This document shows positions 33,227 through 41,009 of a DNA stretch of 64,000 bases, in pieces (the stretch's first letter is position 1; every line of letters starts with the position of its first letter). The notes under the pieces were generated by a model. The model did no database searches, was not told the DNA's origin, and was given only the letters and a program-made list of their open reading frames with translations. This DNA is from Myxococcales bacterium (GTDB lineage Bacteria > Myxococcota_A > Bradymonadia > Bradymonadales > Bradymonadaceae): contig SKON01000154.1 of the NCBI GenBank assembly GCA_007120035.1, positions 1 through 64,000 of the forward strand. Direction: 5' to 3'. The position numbers and the translations under genes were made by a program.

Positions 33227-34902
33227 TCACCGAGTTCGCGCTTCATCCGGTCTCGCAGCCCCTTCAGGTCTCGATCGACCTCCATCTTTTGGAACCGCTC
33301 CTCCAGCCGCCCGCCCCGGTCCGACCCGCCGCCGTCGTCGTGGCGAGCCGGCCCCCGACCATCGCTCTCCCCGCGGGCTGCGGACTTCAGCTTCTCCTTC
33401 TGGATCCGGATCTCCTGCAGGGACTCCTCGATGGGTCCGGCCTCCTCCAGATAGCCTCGGAGGATCCCCTCGGCCTCTTCCGCCAGGTCCTCCTCCTTCC
33501 ATTCCCGAGCTAACTGGAGCCGACCTCGCCATCGCTCCTGCTGCTTCTCGATCTCTCGCAGCTCTCGTTCCTGCTCCCGCTCCTTCAGGATCAACTCGGC
33601 GAGCTGCTCCTTGGCCTCGGCTCGGGAGATCCCGCGAAAGTCTCTCTCCCGTGGCGCCGGAGCCCGCTCCCCGTCGGACCGAGAGGACTCGGAGGGGGCC
33701 GGACGAGACCGCCCGATCGTCTCAAAGGGACCTTTCAGCTCCGGTCCCTCTTCTGTCTTCTCTTCCTCGGTGCGCTCCACGGGCGCCGCCGCGCGGGCGG
33801 CCTCGCGATACTCTTCGGCCCGGCGCACCACGTCTCCCAATGAGTTCACCAGAGCATCGTGACGCCCGGCGCCATCCCAATTCTTCAGCTCTTCCCGGAA
33901 CTCCGCCAGTGACTCGTCGGCGAGGAACCGATCCAAACGGGTGCCGAGCTGCCCCAGATCGTCGAGGTTCTCCGCCAGCCCACGGCCCGCGAGCACCTCT
34001 CCATTGCCCCGGGACACCCGCCCGGAGGGCACGAAGAGCTGGGGCGTGCCCACCTGTAAGAGCTCCGCCAGGTAGGGGTCACTGTCGGCCGCCACCACGG
34101 CGTCGGCGGCTGCGACGTACCGCTCCAGATCGGGGACCCGACCGAACATCGCCGCCGGCAACCCGTATTGGTCGGCGGCCCGACGCAACGTCGACGACGT
34201 CGATCCGTCGCCATCGTAGTGGAACACAAACCGGGCCTTCTTATCCGCCAGCGTGCATTGGAAGACCAACTTCTCCAGCGTCTGGGGCTCGATGCCGTCG
34301 GCCCGCACCAGGACCACCAGATCCTCGGCGAGCCCCATCTCGTCTCGGTACTTCTCCCGATCCAGCTCGCCCTGGAACGCCGGCCGCACCGCCGGGCCCC
34401 CCAGGAGCACCTGCTCATCGCTCATTCCCTGCCGAAGGGCGGCCTCTCGGGCCTGCTCGTCGGCCACGATCAGCACGTCCAACTGTCCGTTTGCCCACCC
34501 CTCATCGAGCCTGAGATCCGAGGCGATCCCCACCTGCAGGCTCGCTACCCCGGTGAGGTTCTCCAACACCCCCAGGGACCTCACGAACCGAGGCTCGGTC
34601 ACCACCAGCACATCGGGCTGCCGCCGCCGAAACGCTCCGATCAGGTCCTCATCGCCTGCTCGCCCCCGGGTGGCCACCCGGAGACCTCGTAAGATCCGCT
34701 CCGCACCGCCCGCCAGTGCTTCTCGGGCCACGCTCCCCAGCACCTCCGAGATCGTCACCAGCTCTACCTCGACCCCCTCCTCCTCGAGCTCCCGAGCCAC
34801 TGGTACCAGGGCTGCCTCTCGGGAAGAGTGATCCACCAGAATCCACACCAGACGATCTGTGGACCCCTCACCTCGGTCTTTCTCCTTCTCGTCGTGCGTC
34901 AT
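33223..34902 (-). CDS. MGDG-synthase/MurG-like glycosyltransferase-fold protein fused to a coiled coil
   Basis: 559 residues. Residues ~18-365 look like a GT-B fold: the region 'VLLGGPAVRPAF' followed by a 'DEMGLAEDLVVLVRADGIEP' strand/loop, 'GRVPDLERYVAAADAVVAADSDPYLAELLQVGTPQLFVPSG', which is the donor-binding half of MurG/MGDG-synthase-like enzymes. The usual HGG/GGS motifs are weak, so activity is uncertain. After an acidic linker (~370-430), residues ~430-559 form a charged PspA-like coiled coil. It is coupled to the flippase-like gene by overlap and lies 53 bases after the response-regulator gene. Confidence 0.78.
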   Translation of the reverse strand: MTHDEKEKDRGEGSTDRLVWILVDHSSREAALVPVARELEEEGVEVELVTISEVLGSVAREALAGGAERILRGLRVATRGRAGDEDLIGAFRRRQPDVLVVTEPRFVRSLGVLENLTGVASLQVGIASDLRLDEGWANGQLDVLIVADEQAREAALRQGMSDEQVLLGGPAVRPAFQGELDREKYRDEMGLAEDLVVLVRADGIEPQTLEKLVFQCTLADKKARFVFHYDGDGSTSSTLRRAADQYGLPAAMFGRVPDLERYVAAADAVVAADSDPYLAELLQVGTPQLFVPSGRVSRGNGEVLAGRGLAENLDDLGQLGTRLDRFLADESLAEFREELKNWDGAGRHDALVNSLGDVVRRAEEYREAARAAAPVERTEEEKTEEGPELKGPFETIGRSRPAPSESSRSDGERAPAPRERDFRGISRAEAKEQLAELILKEREQERELREIEKQQERWRGRLQLAREWKEEDLAEEAEGILRGYLEEAGPIEESLQEIRIQKEKLKSAARGESDGRGPARHDDGGGSDRGGRLEERFQKMEVDRDLKGLRDRMKRELGE

Positions 34903-34955
34903 GGCTCCCACCTTTGGAGGGCCTCCTCGGCCGCTCCGGTCTTCGATGTCGTCGA

Positions 34956-35330
34956 TTAGATGTCGTAGAATCGGTCCAGGAAGTCCGCGATCTGCTGGAT
35001 GTCCATGGACTTGCAGAAATACCCGTTAATCTCGTTGTCGATGCAGAACTGCTGCAGGTCATCGGCGTCCATATCGCTGAACGCCACCACCACCAGCTCG
35101 TCGTAATCGGGAGACTCCCGAAGCGTGGACAGGAGATCGTCGACGTTAAGCCGTTTCATCTCGATGTCCAGGAGCAAGATCTCCGGCTTCTCGAACTCGA
35201 TCTTCGAGAGCGCCCCGTTAGGCGACGCCAGATGAACCACCCCGTACCCCCCCTGCTCCAGGTACTTCTCGACCTCCATCACGTCCAGGATATTGTCGTC
35301 GAGGATCAGCACCTTTCGACCGGGTTCCAT
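34956..35330 (-). CDS. Single-domain response regulator
   Basis: 124 residues starting at the ATG after GGAGGTTAGGA. Receiver fold intact: acidic pair D11-D12, phospho-acceptor D55 in 'LLLDIEM', the S/T position in 'VVVAFS' and the Lys in 'YFCKSMD'. There is no output domain, so it acts as a phospho-relay or by binding a partner. It is first in a minus-strand group with the GT-fold and flippase-like genes; no kinase gene is adjacent. Confidence 0.92.
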   Translation of the reverse strand: MEPGRKVLILDDNILDVMEVEKYLEQGGYGVVHLASPNGALSKIEFEKPEILLLDIEMKRLNVDDLLSTLRESPDYDELVVVAFSDMDADDLQQFCIDNEINGYFCKSMDIQQIADFLDRFYDI

Positions 35331-35410
35331 TCCTAACCTCCTCTCACCTCGTGCCCGTCGTCTCGTCCGCTCATCGTCGGAGACCATACCCCGAGAAGGG
35401 CTTGAGAGAA

Positions 35411-35458
35411 AACAAAAAACCCCGCAGGAGACCTGTGGGAGGAATTCGTCCTGCGGGG
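35411..35458 (-). terminator. Intrinsic terminator of the tRNA-Cys gene
   Basis: Minus strand: CCCCGCAGGA / TCCTGCGGGG stem (10 bp) with a 19-base loop, then a T-run. It starts 3 bases past the tRNA 3' end and blocks read-through into the response-regulator group. Confidence 0.88.
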
Positions 35459-35460
35459 AG

Positions 35461-35531
35461 AGGCGGCGACCGGATTCGAACCGGTGATCAGGGCTTTGCA
35501 GGCCCCTGCCTTACCACTTGGCTACGCCGCC
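35461..35531 (-). tRNA. tRNA-Cys (anticodon GCA)
   Basis: 71 bases on the minus strand. Acceptor GGCGGCG/CGCCGCC, D arm GCC...GGC, anticodon stem GGGGC/GCCCT with loop CTGCAAA, and a T arm with TTCGAATC. The discriminator base is T. CCA is not encoded. Confidence 0.96.
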
Positions 35532-35544
35532 GATGAGGCAAGGG

Positions 35545-35573
35545 GAACTACCACGGCCCCCGGAACCTGTCAA
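35545..35573 (-). promoter_or_regulatory. Promoter of tRNA-Cys
   Basis: Minus strand: -35 TTGACA (35568-35573), 17-base spacer, -10 TAGTTC (35545-35550, weak). The spacing to the tRNA 5' end (14 bases) fits a short leader. Confidence 0.5.
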
Positions 35574-35604
35574 CGACTTCGCTCAGATTCCGGGGGCCAC
35601 AGGC

Positions 35605-36237
35605 CTACTCTACCTTTTCGGCTACCCGGTCGGCCTGACGAACGATGCCGATCTCCCCCTCCCCGAGAATTCGTCCTTCCGATGCCAACCCTGCGCAACT
35701 CTCCCCCTCTCGAAGGGTCACGATGTCTGCAAAGAGAGGATCTTCGAAGTCCCCGTTGTTCGCCACACAGGCAGAAAAGACTCCCACCGCCGCTCCAGTG
35801 CAGCCCTCGAACTCGAAGGTGGTCTCACTGTAGAGCGTGAAGCAGCCATCAGCCCCCGAAATGTAGCTCATCTGTCCTGCGCTGGAGCTGTCGCAGTTCG
35901 GAGACGTCGACGCGCTCACATAGGTCTCCGGGTCGTCACCGGCCGTGTAGGTGATCAAATCGTGGCACCAGTTGGTCGTGGCCGGCCAAGTGTCGCTGTC
36001 GGTGAACACCACTTCGTAATCATTGAACAGGTAGGTCCCGGCGATCGACGGTTGCTGATCGCCGAGGTACACCACAGCTCCAGCGTCCTCCAATTGCTCC
36101 AGAAGATCGTCGGGGATCAACGCACGGGATCCGGCGGGCCGATACTCTTCATCGACGTCGGCCTCCTCCCCACACGCCCCTGCCACCATCAACACGCAAA
36201 CCAGCGCTGCTGGTATCATCTTCCTCGCTGCTCGCAT
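35605..36237 (-). CDS. Lipoprotein, unknown function
   Basis: 210 residues, ATG preceded by AAGGAG. Signal peptide with lipobox 'VAGAC' at about residue 22. The mature part is acidic with several Cys pairs ('NWCHDL', 'SPNCDSSS', 'DGCFTLY', 'EGCTGA', 'SACVAN', 'ESCAGL') and beta-rich sequence such as 'AGTYLFNDYEVVF'. No family recognised. Probably attached to the inner leaflet of the outer membrane or to the surface. It stands alone between the tRNA-Cys promoter and the divergent GrpE-like gene. Confidence 0.75.
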   Translation of the reverse strand: MRAARKMIPAALVCVLMVAGACGEEADVDEEYRPAGSRALIPDDLLEQLEDAGAVVYLGDQQPSIAGTYLFNDYEVVFTDSDTWPATTNWCHDLITYTAGDDPETYVSASTSPNCDSSSAGQMSYISGADGCFTLYSETTFEFEGCTGAAVGVFSACVANNGDFEDPLFADIVTLREGESCAGLASEGRILGEGEIGIVRQADRVAEKVE

Positions 36238-36381
36238 ACTACTTCGCTCCTTGTGTGGATTGACTGTTGGGTTGACGGAACCCTGCCGGTCGCGGGAGAA
36301 CTGTGATTCTCACCGGTCGGGCCGACCGTACTGAACTGTGGAATCCATCACAAGCTTGCTCTTCGCTCTTGGAGACTCAAC

Positions 36382-37041
36382 ATGGGCTGGATCGCGGCAG
36401 CATTCTTCGCCGCCCTCGCAGTGGGGGCCATCGTCGCCCTTCGCCGCACCCATCAGCGACGCCTTCAGGAGATCCAAGCCTCCCAGCGGAGCTCCCTGCA
36501 GGAGTCTCAACAAGAGTACCACCGCAGCCTCGACCGCCTTCGCCGGGAGAGCGAGGATCGCCTTCGCCACGCCCACCACCCTTTGGCTCAGGACCTCCTC
36601 CCGGCACTGGACAGCCTACACCTGGCGCAAAAACAAGCGGCCGACGCGGGCCTCGACGAATTCCAGCAGGGTCTAAAGGCCGCCGTGGACGACCTGGAGC
36701 GAGCCCTGAGCCGCCACGGCGTGGAAGCCATCGCCCCCGAGTCCGGCGACGCATTCGACCCCGCCTTTCATCAAGCTATCGCCCGACGCGAGGAGCCGCA
36801 GGTCACCACCACCTCCATCGGCGCCCTCCACCGCCGGGGGTACCGCGACGGCGATCGGATCCTACGCCCGGCCCTGGTCGAGGTGCTCACCGCCCCTCAG
36901 CTCGACTCTCCGGATGAGCCTGAAGAGTCCGACGAGCCCGACGAGCCCACAGAGTCCACATCGGACCCCGACGGAAGCTTCTCCGTGGGCTCCGACGCCC
37001 GCAGCGCCTCCAACGACCCCTCCTCGGGATCCGTCCCCTGA
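36382..37041 (+). CDS. Membrane-anchored GrpE-domain protein
   Basis: 219 residues with an N-terminal TM helix (~3-20, 'WIAAAFFAALAVGAIVAL'), then a coiled coil and a GrpE core: 'DLLPALDSLHLAQ', 'GLKAAVDDLERALSRHGVEAIAPESGDAFDPAFHQAIARREEP', 'GYRDGDRILRPALVEVL'. These match the canonical GrpE of this window position by position. The C-terminal tail (~170-219) is Asp/Glu/Ser/Pro-rich. It would place a DnaK exchange factor at the inner membrane. ATG after GGAGACTCAAC. The last 145 bases overlap the convergent membrane-protein gene. Confidence 0.87.
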   Translation: MGWIAAAFFAALAVGAIVALRRTHQRRLQEIQASQRSSLQESQQEYHRSLDRLRRESEDRLRHAHHPLAQDLLPALDSLHLAQKQAADAGLDEFQQGLKAAVDDLERALSRHGVEAIAPESGDAFDPAFHQAIARREEPQVTTTSIGALHRRGYRDGDRILRPALVEVLTAPQLDSPDEPEESDEPDEPTESTSDPDGSFSVGSDARSASNDPSSGSVP

Positions 37042-37754
37042 GGAAATCCCCCCGTCGTTCGCCCCAGGGCATCAATGGCGACCAGCTCGTACTGCGTATG
37101 GGTCGCCGTGCGGGCCGGGCCGGTCTCCACTGCGCGGTTGTACAACTCCAGGGCCGTCCGCAGCGCGTCCCGCACCAACCGCTCCACGTCCTGCACGGAC
37201 TTCCCTTCTCGGGACATCAGGTGCAGGGACCGATCCCCCATCTCCAGCTTCTCCACCCGCCGCACCAGGTCCAAGAGACGGTGCCGCAGGGAGAAGTCGA
37301 AGAACTCCTTGATCCGCTCTTCGCTGTCCGGCTCCCCATAGAGATAGAACTTCTCGTCGAAGTCGGCGTCGCCCACCTCCAAGGTCTCTGCAGGCCACAG
37401 CGCCTCCAACCAGTTCCGACGCCGGGTCTGTACCTTCACGCCCTGCCGCAGGGGCCGGGGGAACCGAAGGGTCAGCCGAAACACGGCGTCACCGCCTCGC
37501 TCCCAGAGCTCCCCGTCCACCACAAAACCCTGGACCTCCCCTTTGAACCCATGGACGTCGGCCTCGAAGAGCCCGGTCTGCCACACCGACGACAGCTGCA
37601 GCCGCTCCACGGCGGCCGCCAGCTCCTCGGAGAGCTCCGCTCGCGACACCCCTCGCCGGCGCCGTCGCCACAGCCACCACACAGACGCCATCAGGGCGAT
37701 GAAGGCGACCGCCAGGCCAATCAAGAGCAGCCATGTGGTCCACAGGTTGATCAT
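36897..37754 (-). CDS. Single-pass membrane protein, unknown function
   Basis: 285 residues from the ATG following GGTAGGAGCG. N-terminal TM helix 'WLLLIGLAVAFIALMASVWWLW' then a poly-Arg stop-transfer stretch. A soluble domain (~40-235) contains 'SSVWQTGLFEADVHGFKGEVQGFVVDGELWERGGDAVFRLTLRF', a long helix and 'FSLRHRLLDLVRRVEKLEMGDRSLHLM'. The tail (~245-285) is Gly/Ser-rich. No family recognised; the topology suggests a cytoplasmic domain. It is convergent with the membrane GrpE-like gene, and the two low-complexity tails are encoded on opposite strands of the same 145 bases. Confidence 0.78.
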   Translation of the reverse strand: MINLWTTWLLLIGLAVAFIALMASVWWLWRRRRRGVSRAELSEELAAAVERLQLSSVWQTGLFEADVHGFKGEVQGFVVDGELWERGGDAVFRLTLRFPRPLRQGVKVQTRRRNWLEALWPAETLEVGDADFDEKFYLYGEPDSEERIKEFFDFSLRHRLLDLVRRVEKLEMGDRSLHLMSREGKSVQDVERLVRDALRTALELYNRAVETGPARTATHTQYELVAIDALGRTTGGFPQGTDPEEGSLEALRASEPTEKLPSGSDVDSVGSSGSSDSSGSSGESS

Positions 37755-37858
37755 CGCTCCTACCACCTCGCCATATTGTACTCCCTGTCTTGCTTCGCTA
37801 GATTAGAGAGCGTCCGACGGCGAATTGCAATCCCCGACATCCCGAGAACCACTGACCG

Positions 37859-39631
37859 ATGCGACCTCATCACTCTACGCCCCTGGTGGCGATCTGCTTT
37901 CTCTTGACCGCCCTCCTGCTCCTTCCAGCCTGCGAGACCGAGGAGGCCGAGATCGCCGGGGCCCTCCAACTGCGGATCCCCGACTCCGACGACCTCCTCG
38001 GCGGTGCCGCCGGGGACGTGGTCCGGTTGCCGATCACGAGCCCCCGGGAGGCCCGAATCGTGATCCTCGACGGCATCTGGACCCAGGGGGGAGCTCGATC
38101 CGTGGAGGTCGCCCAGGTCCTCGACTCCGAGGTCTTCGTCAAGGAGACCACTGATGGCGACCCCCATTGGATCACCCGGGCCACGGTCCGGAACGCCGCC
38201 GGGGAGGTGATCTGGGCCCAGCGGGTCAACAGCCTCTTTCAGCTCCTGGAGTTTCTCCAGGTGGTCCTCGACGGCCAGGGCGACGTCAGCTTCACCTCCG
38301 AACAGGTCTACCAGTTGGTCGTCAGCCAATACCCCGAGCTGATCCAATTCGCTGTCCGGGTACCCATCGCCCTGCCCGGTGGTCAGACCTACCACCTGGA
38401 ACTCCGAGAACCCGACGGGACCTGGATCGAGCTCGGCTCCTTCTCTATCGACTCCCTCCTCGCTCAGGCACAGCCCCCGACCATCGAGGCAGAGGTCACG
38501 GACCTGGCCCGCACCGGGCCCGACGACGACCGCCTGACCATCGCCATCCTCGGCGACGGCTACACCGCCTCGGAGCGCCTCCGGTTTGAGGCCGACGCCC
38601 AGGCCGTGATGGAACATATCATCACCACGTCGCCGCTCCGGGAGCACTCCGACCTGATGAACATCAAGGCCGTCTGGACGCCCAGCGAAGAGTCCGGGGC
38701 CGGCTACGACTGCAACCATAGTGGCGCCCCTGCGGGCTGTGAGCAGGGCTTTCGAGACACCGTGTACGAGACGGTCTTTGTGATCCCCGCCATCATGGAC
38801 CAGTTCAACATGCCCCTGGGCGATGTCAGCGACCGGGTCGCCATGCCCCTGCAGCTCTCCCGAATGTTCGAAGCCGGGGCCCTGGCCAACTACGATGAGA
38901 TCCTCCTGATCTCCAACTCCGCCAAGCGGTCCGGGTTCGCCGGACTCTACGTCGCTCTGGTCACCAGCTTCGACGCCCGGATTCACTTCCCCCACGTCGC
39001 CGTCCACGAACTCGGCCACACCCTGGGCCTCCTGGGCGACGAATACAACGTCCCCGGTGACTCCTGCTACTACAACGAGCCCACCATCCCCTTGCCGGCC
39101 AACATCGCCCAGATCGAAGACGGCGACGTGAAGTGGAGCGACTGGTTCGACGACTCCACCCCCGTCCCCACGCCTCCTCAGAACGCGTCGGACCATCCCG
39201 TCGGCGCCTACCTGGGGGCCTACAACTGCGACGACCTGGTCCGCCCCGCCCACCGGTGCAAGATGAACTCCTCCCTGGATGACTTCTGCGCTGTCTGCTC
39301 CGAGCAGTTGGTCCGCCGCCTCTACTCCTTCGTCGACCCCCTCCCCTTGGACGAGAACGTGGTGGCCCTCCGGGTCGCCTCAGACATCGCCGAGATCCAC
39401 CCCACCATGCGCTCCCGGTTCGAACGATACGAGATCCACTGGACCCTCAACGGAGAGCCTCTTCCCGTCACGGGCCAACCGCTCCGCCTGGAGGCCGCCG
39501 ACCTCGTCGACTTCCCCCGCGACCAATGGCTCACGCTGGAGGCCGTCGTCCGCAACGCCTCCGGGTTCCTCCGCACCTCCGACGCCGAGATGGAGAGCGT
39601 CTTTCACTTCGAGATCATGCTGGAAGAGTGA
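37859..39631 (+). CDS. M64-family metallopeptidase lipoprotein (IgA-peptidase-like)
   Basis: 590 residues. Signal peptide with lipobox 'LLPAC' near residue 25. After an immunoglobulin-like N-terminal region comes the M64 catalytic domain: 'LTIAILGDGYTASE' and the zinc site 'HELGHTLGLLGDEY' (HExxHxxGxxxDE). The later 'NCDDLVRPAHRCKMNSSLDDFCAVC' segment is typical of M64. A beta-sandwich C-terminus follows. It is an exported or surface zinc protease; the name comes from Clostridium IgA protease, and the natural target here is unknown. The last 17 bases overlap the convergent histidine-kinase gene. Confidence 0.93.
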   Translation: MRPHHSTPLVAICFLLTALLLLPACETEEAEIAGALQLRIPDSDDLLGGAAGDVVRLPITSPREARIVILDGIWTQGGARSVEVAQVLDSEVFVKETTDGDPHWITRATVRNAAGEVIWAQRVNSLFQLLEFLQVVLDGQGDVSFTSEQVYQLVVSQYPELIQFAVRVPIALPGGQTYHLELREPDGTWIELGSFSIDSLLAQAQPPTIEAEVTDLARTGPDDDRLTIAILGDGYTASERLRFEADAQAVMEHIITTSPLREHSDLMNIKAVWTPSEESGAGYDCNHSGAPAGCEQGFRDTVYETVFVIPAIMDQFNMPLGDVSDRVAMPLQLSRMFEAGALANYDEILLISNSAKRSGFAGLYVALVTSFDARIHFPHVAVHELGHTLGLLGDEYNVPGDSCYYNEPTIPLPANIAQIEDGDVKWSDWFDDSTPVPTPPQNASDHPVGAYLGAYNCDDLVRPAHRCKMNSSLDDFCAVCSEQLVRRLYSFVDPLPLDENVVALRVASDIAEIHPTMRSRFERYEIHWTLNGEPLPVTGQPLRLEAADLVDFPRDQWLTLEAVVRNASGFLRTSDAEMESVFHFEIMLEE

Positions 39632-41009
39632 TTCGGAAGGTGCTCCCGTTGCCGGGGACGGATTCCACCTCGATCTGGCCGCCGTGCTGCTCCACGATTC
39701 GCCGCACCAGCACCAGACCCAGACCGGCCCCGCCGCCCTCGGAACGGGTCGAGTAGAAAGGCTCGAAGATCCGCTCCAGCACGTCCTCGGTCATGCCCCG
39801 ACCGTCATCGACCACCTCCACCACAACTTTCGACTCTCCCCGTCGCGTCGCCACCGTGATGGTCCCGCCCTCCGCGGGCATCGCTCGAGCGGCGTTCAAG
39901 AAGAGGTTCATGAACACCTGATGGAGCGCCCCCTCATTTCCCACCACCCGCAGGTCTTCGGCGGCCAACTCCCACGCCACCGAGACCTCCCGGTCCCTCA
40001 GGACCTGCCGGCATAGCGTGGCCGCCCCGTTCAAGGCCTCGTGGAGCTCGACCTCCTCCAACGCCAGGCCCTCAGCACCGGCCAACTTCAGGAGATCCCG
40101 GACGAATCGATCGATCCGCTCGACCCCGTCGATGATCCGCTGCAGCCGGTCTCCGTCCTGCGGGTCCATGAACTGTCCGTTGTACTTCCGCGACAAATAC
40201 TGGGCGTAGTTCAGGATGCTCGTCAGGGGATTCTTCAACTCGTGGGCCACCCCTGTGGCGAGTTCCCCGAGGCTCATCAACTTCTCTGCCCGCTTCTGCC
40301 GCCGTTCGAGTTCCGAGAAGGACGCCCGGGCCGGCTGGGCCACCATCACGACCCCCCGATCTCCCGACGGGCCCGTCGAATCCCGCTGCAGTGGACGGAT
40401 CCGCACCCGGACCTTCTCCAGACCTGGCGGCAGCCCCAGAGTGGTCCCGGCGGTGATCTCCTCCGGAGACCCTCCGGCCAACGCCTCGGAGGCGGCGACC
40501 CGTATCTTAGGACGAGCCTCGCTGTCGAAGAACGTCAGAAGGTCGGGGGAGTCTCCTCCGTCGAGATCCTCTACGAGGCGGCTCAACGCCGCGTTCGCCA
40601 ATTGGACTCGCCGGTGGCTGTCGCAGATCGCCACCAGGGCGTCGATCTCATCGAGGATCGGCGACACCTTCCGCCCCAGCGCCTCTTCCAGCACCACCCG
40701 AAAGTGGTCCTGACCCAGGGGCGACACGCTCATCGACGCCTCCTTGATTGCCGCCCCCACGATAGCCACGTTCGCCATGTAGTACTCTCGGAAGGGCCCC
40801 CGGTTCTCCAATCGAACATGGGAGAACGTATCCCGCCGGTGCAATAAGAACTTCACCCCTTCTCCATCTCCCTCCACGCCCAAGAACTCCCGGGCGTCGT
40901 GGTTCAAGAAGACCACGTGACCCTCGGCATCACACAGGGCGATGGGCTGGGGCACGGCGTCCAGCACCTGTGCAAAATCGATGGACGAACCCGCGAGCGT
41001 TCCCATCAT
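39615..41009 (-). CDS. PAS-containing sensor histidine kinase
   Basis: 464 residues, cytoplasmic (no TM helix). PAS-like region ~10-70 and a second ~125-225, then the H-box 'GVAHELKNPLTSILNYAQYL', N-box 'QVFMNLFLNAARAMP', G1 'VVDDGRGM' and G2 'GAGLGLVLVRRIVEQHGG'. All catalytic motifs are intact. The PAS domains should sense a soluble cue or redox state. The ATG overlaps the stop of the preceding PAS/HisKA protein (ATGA), so they are made together. No response regulator is adjacent. Confidence 0.95.
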   Translation of the reverse strand: MMGTLAGSSIDFAQVLDAVPQPIALCDAEGHVVFLNHDAREFLGVEGDGEGVKFLLHRRDTFSHVRLENRGPFREYYMANVAIVGAAIKEASMSVSPLGQDHFRVVLEEALGRKVSPILDEIDALVAICDSHRRVQLANAALSRLVEDLDGGDSPDLLTFFDSEARPKIRVAASEALAGGSPEEITAGTTLGLPPGLEKVRVRIRPLQRDSTGPSGDRGVVMVAQPARASFSELERRQKRAEKLMSLGELATGVAHELKNPLTSILNYAQYLSRKYNGQFMDPQDGDRLQRIIDGVERIDRFVRDLLKLAGAEGLALEEVELHEALNGAATLCRQVLRDREVSVAWELAAEDLRVVGNEGALHQVFMNLFLNAARAMPAEGGTITVATRRGESKVVVEVVDDGRGMTEDVLERIFEPFYSTRSEGGGAGLGLVLVRRIVEQHGGQIEVESVPGNGSTFRITLPA

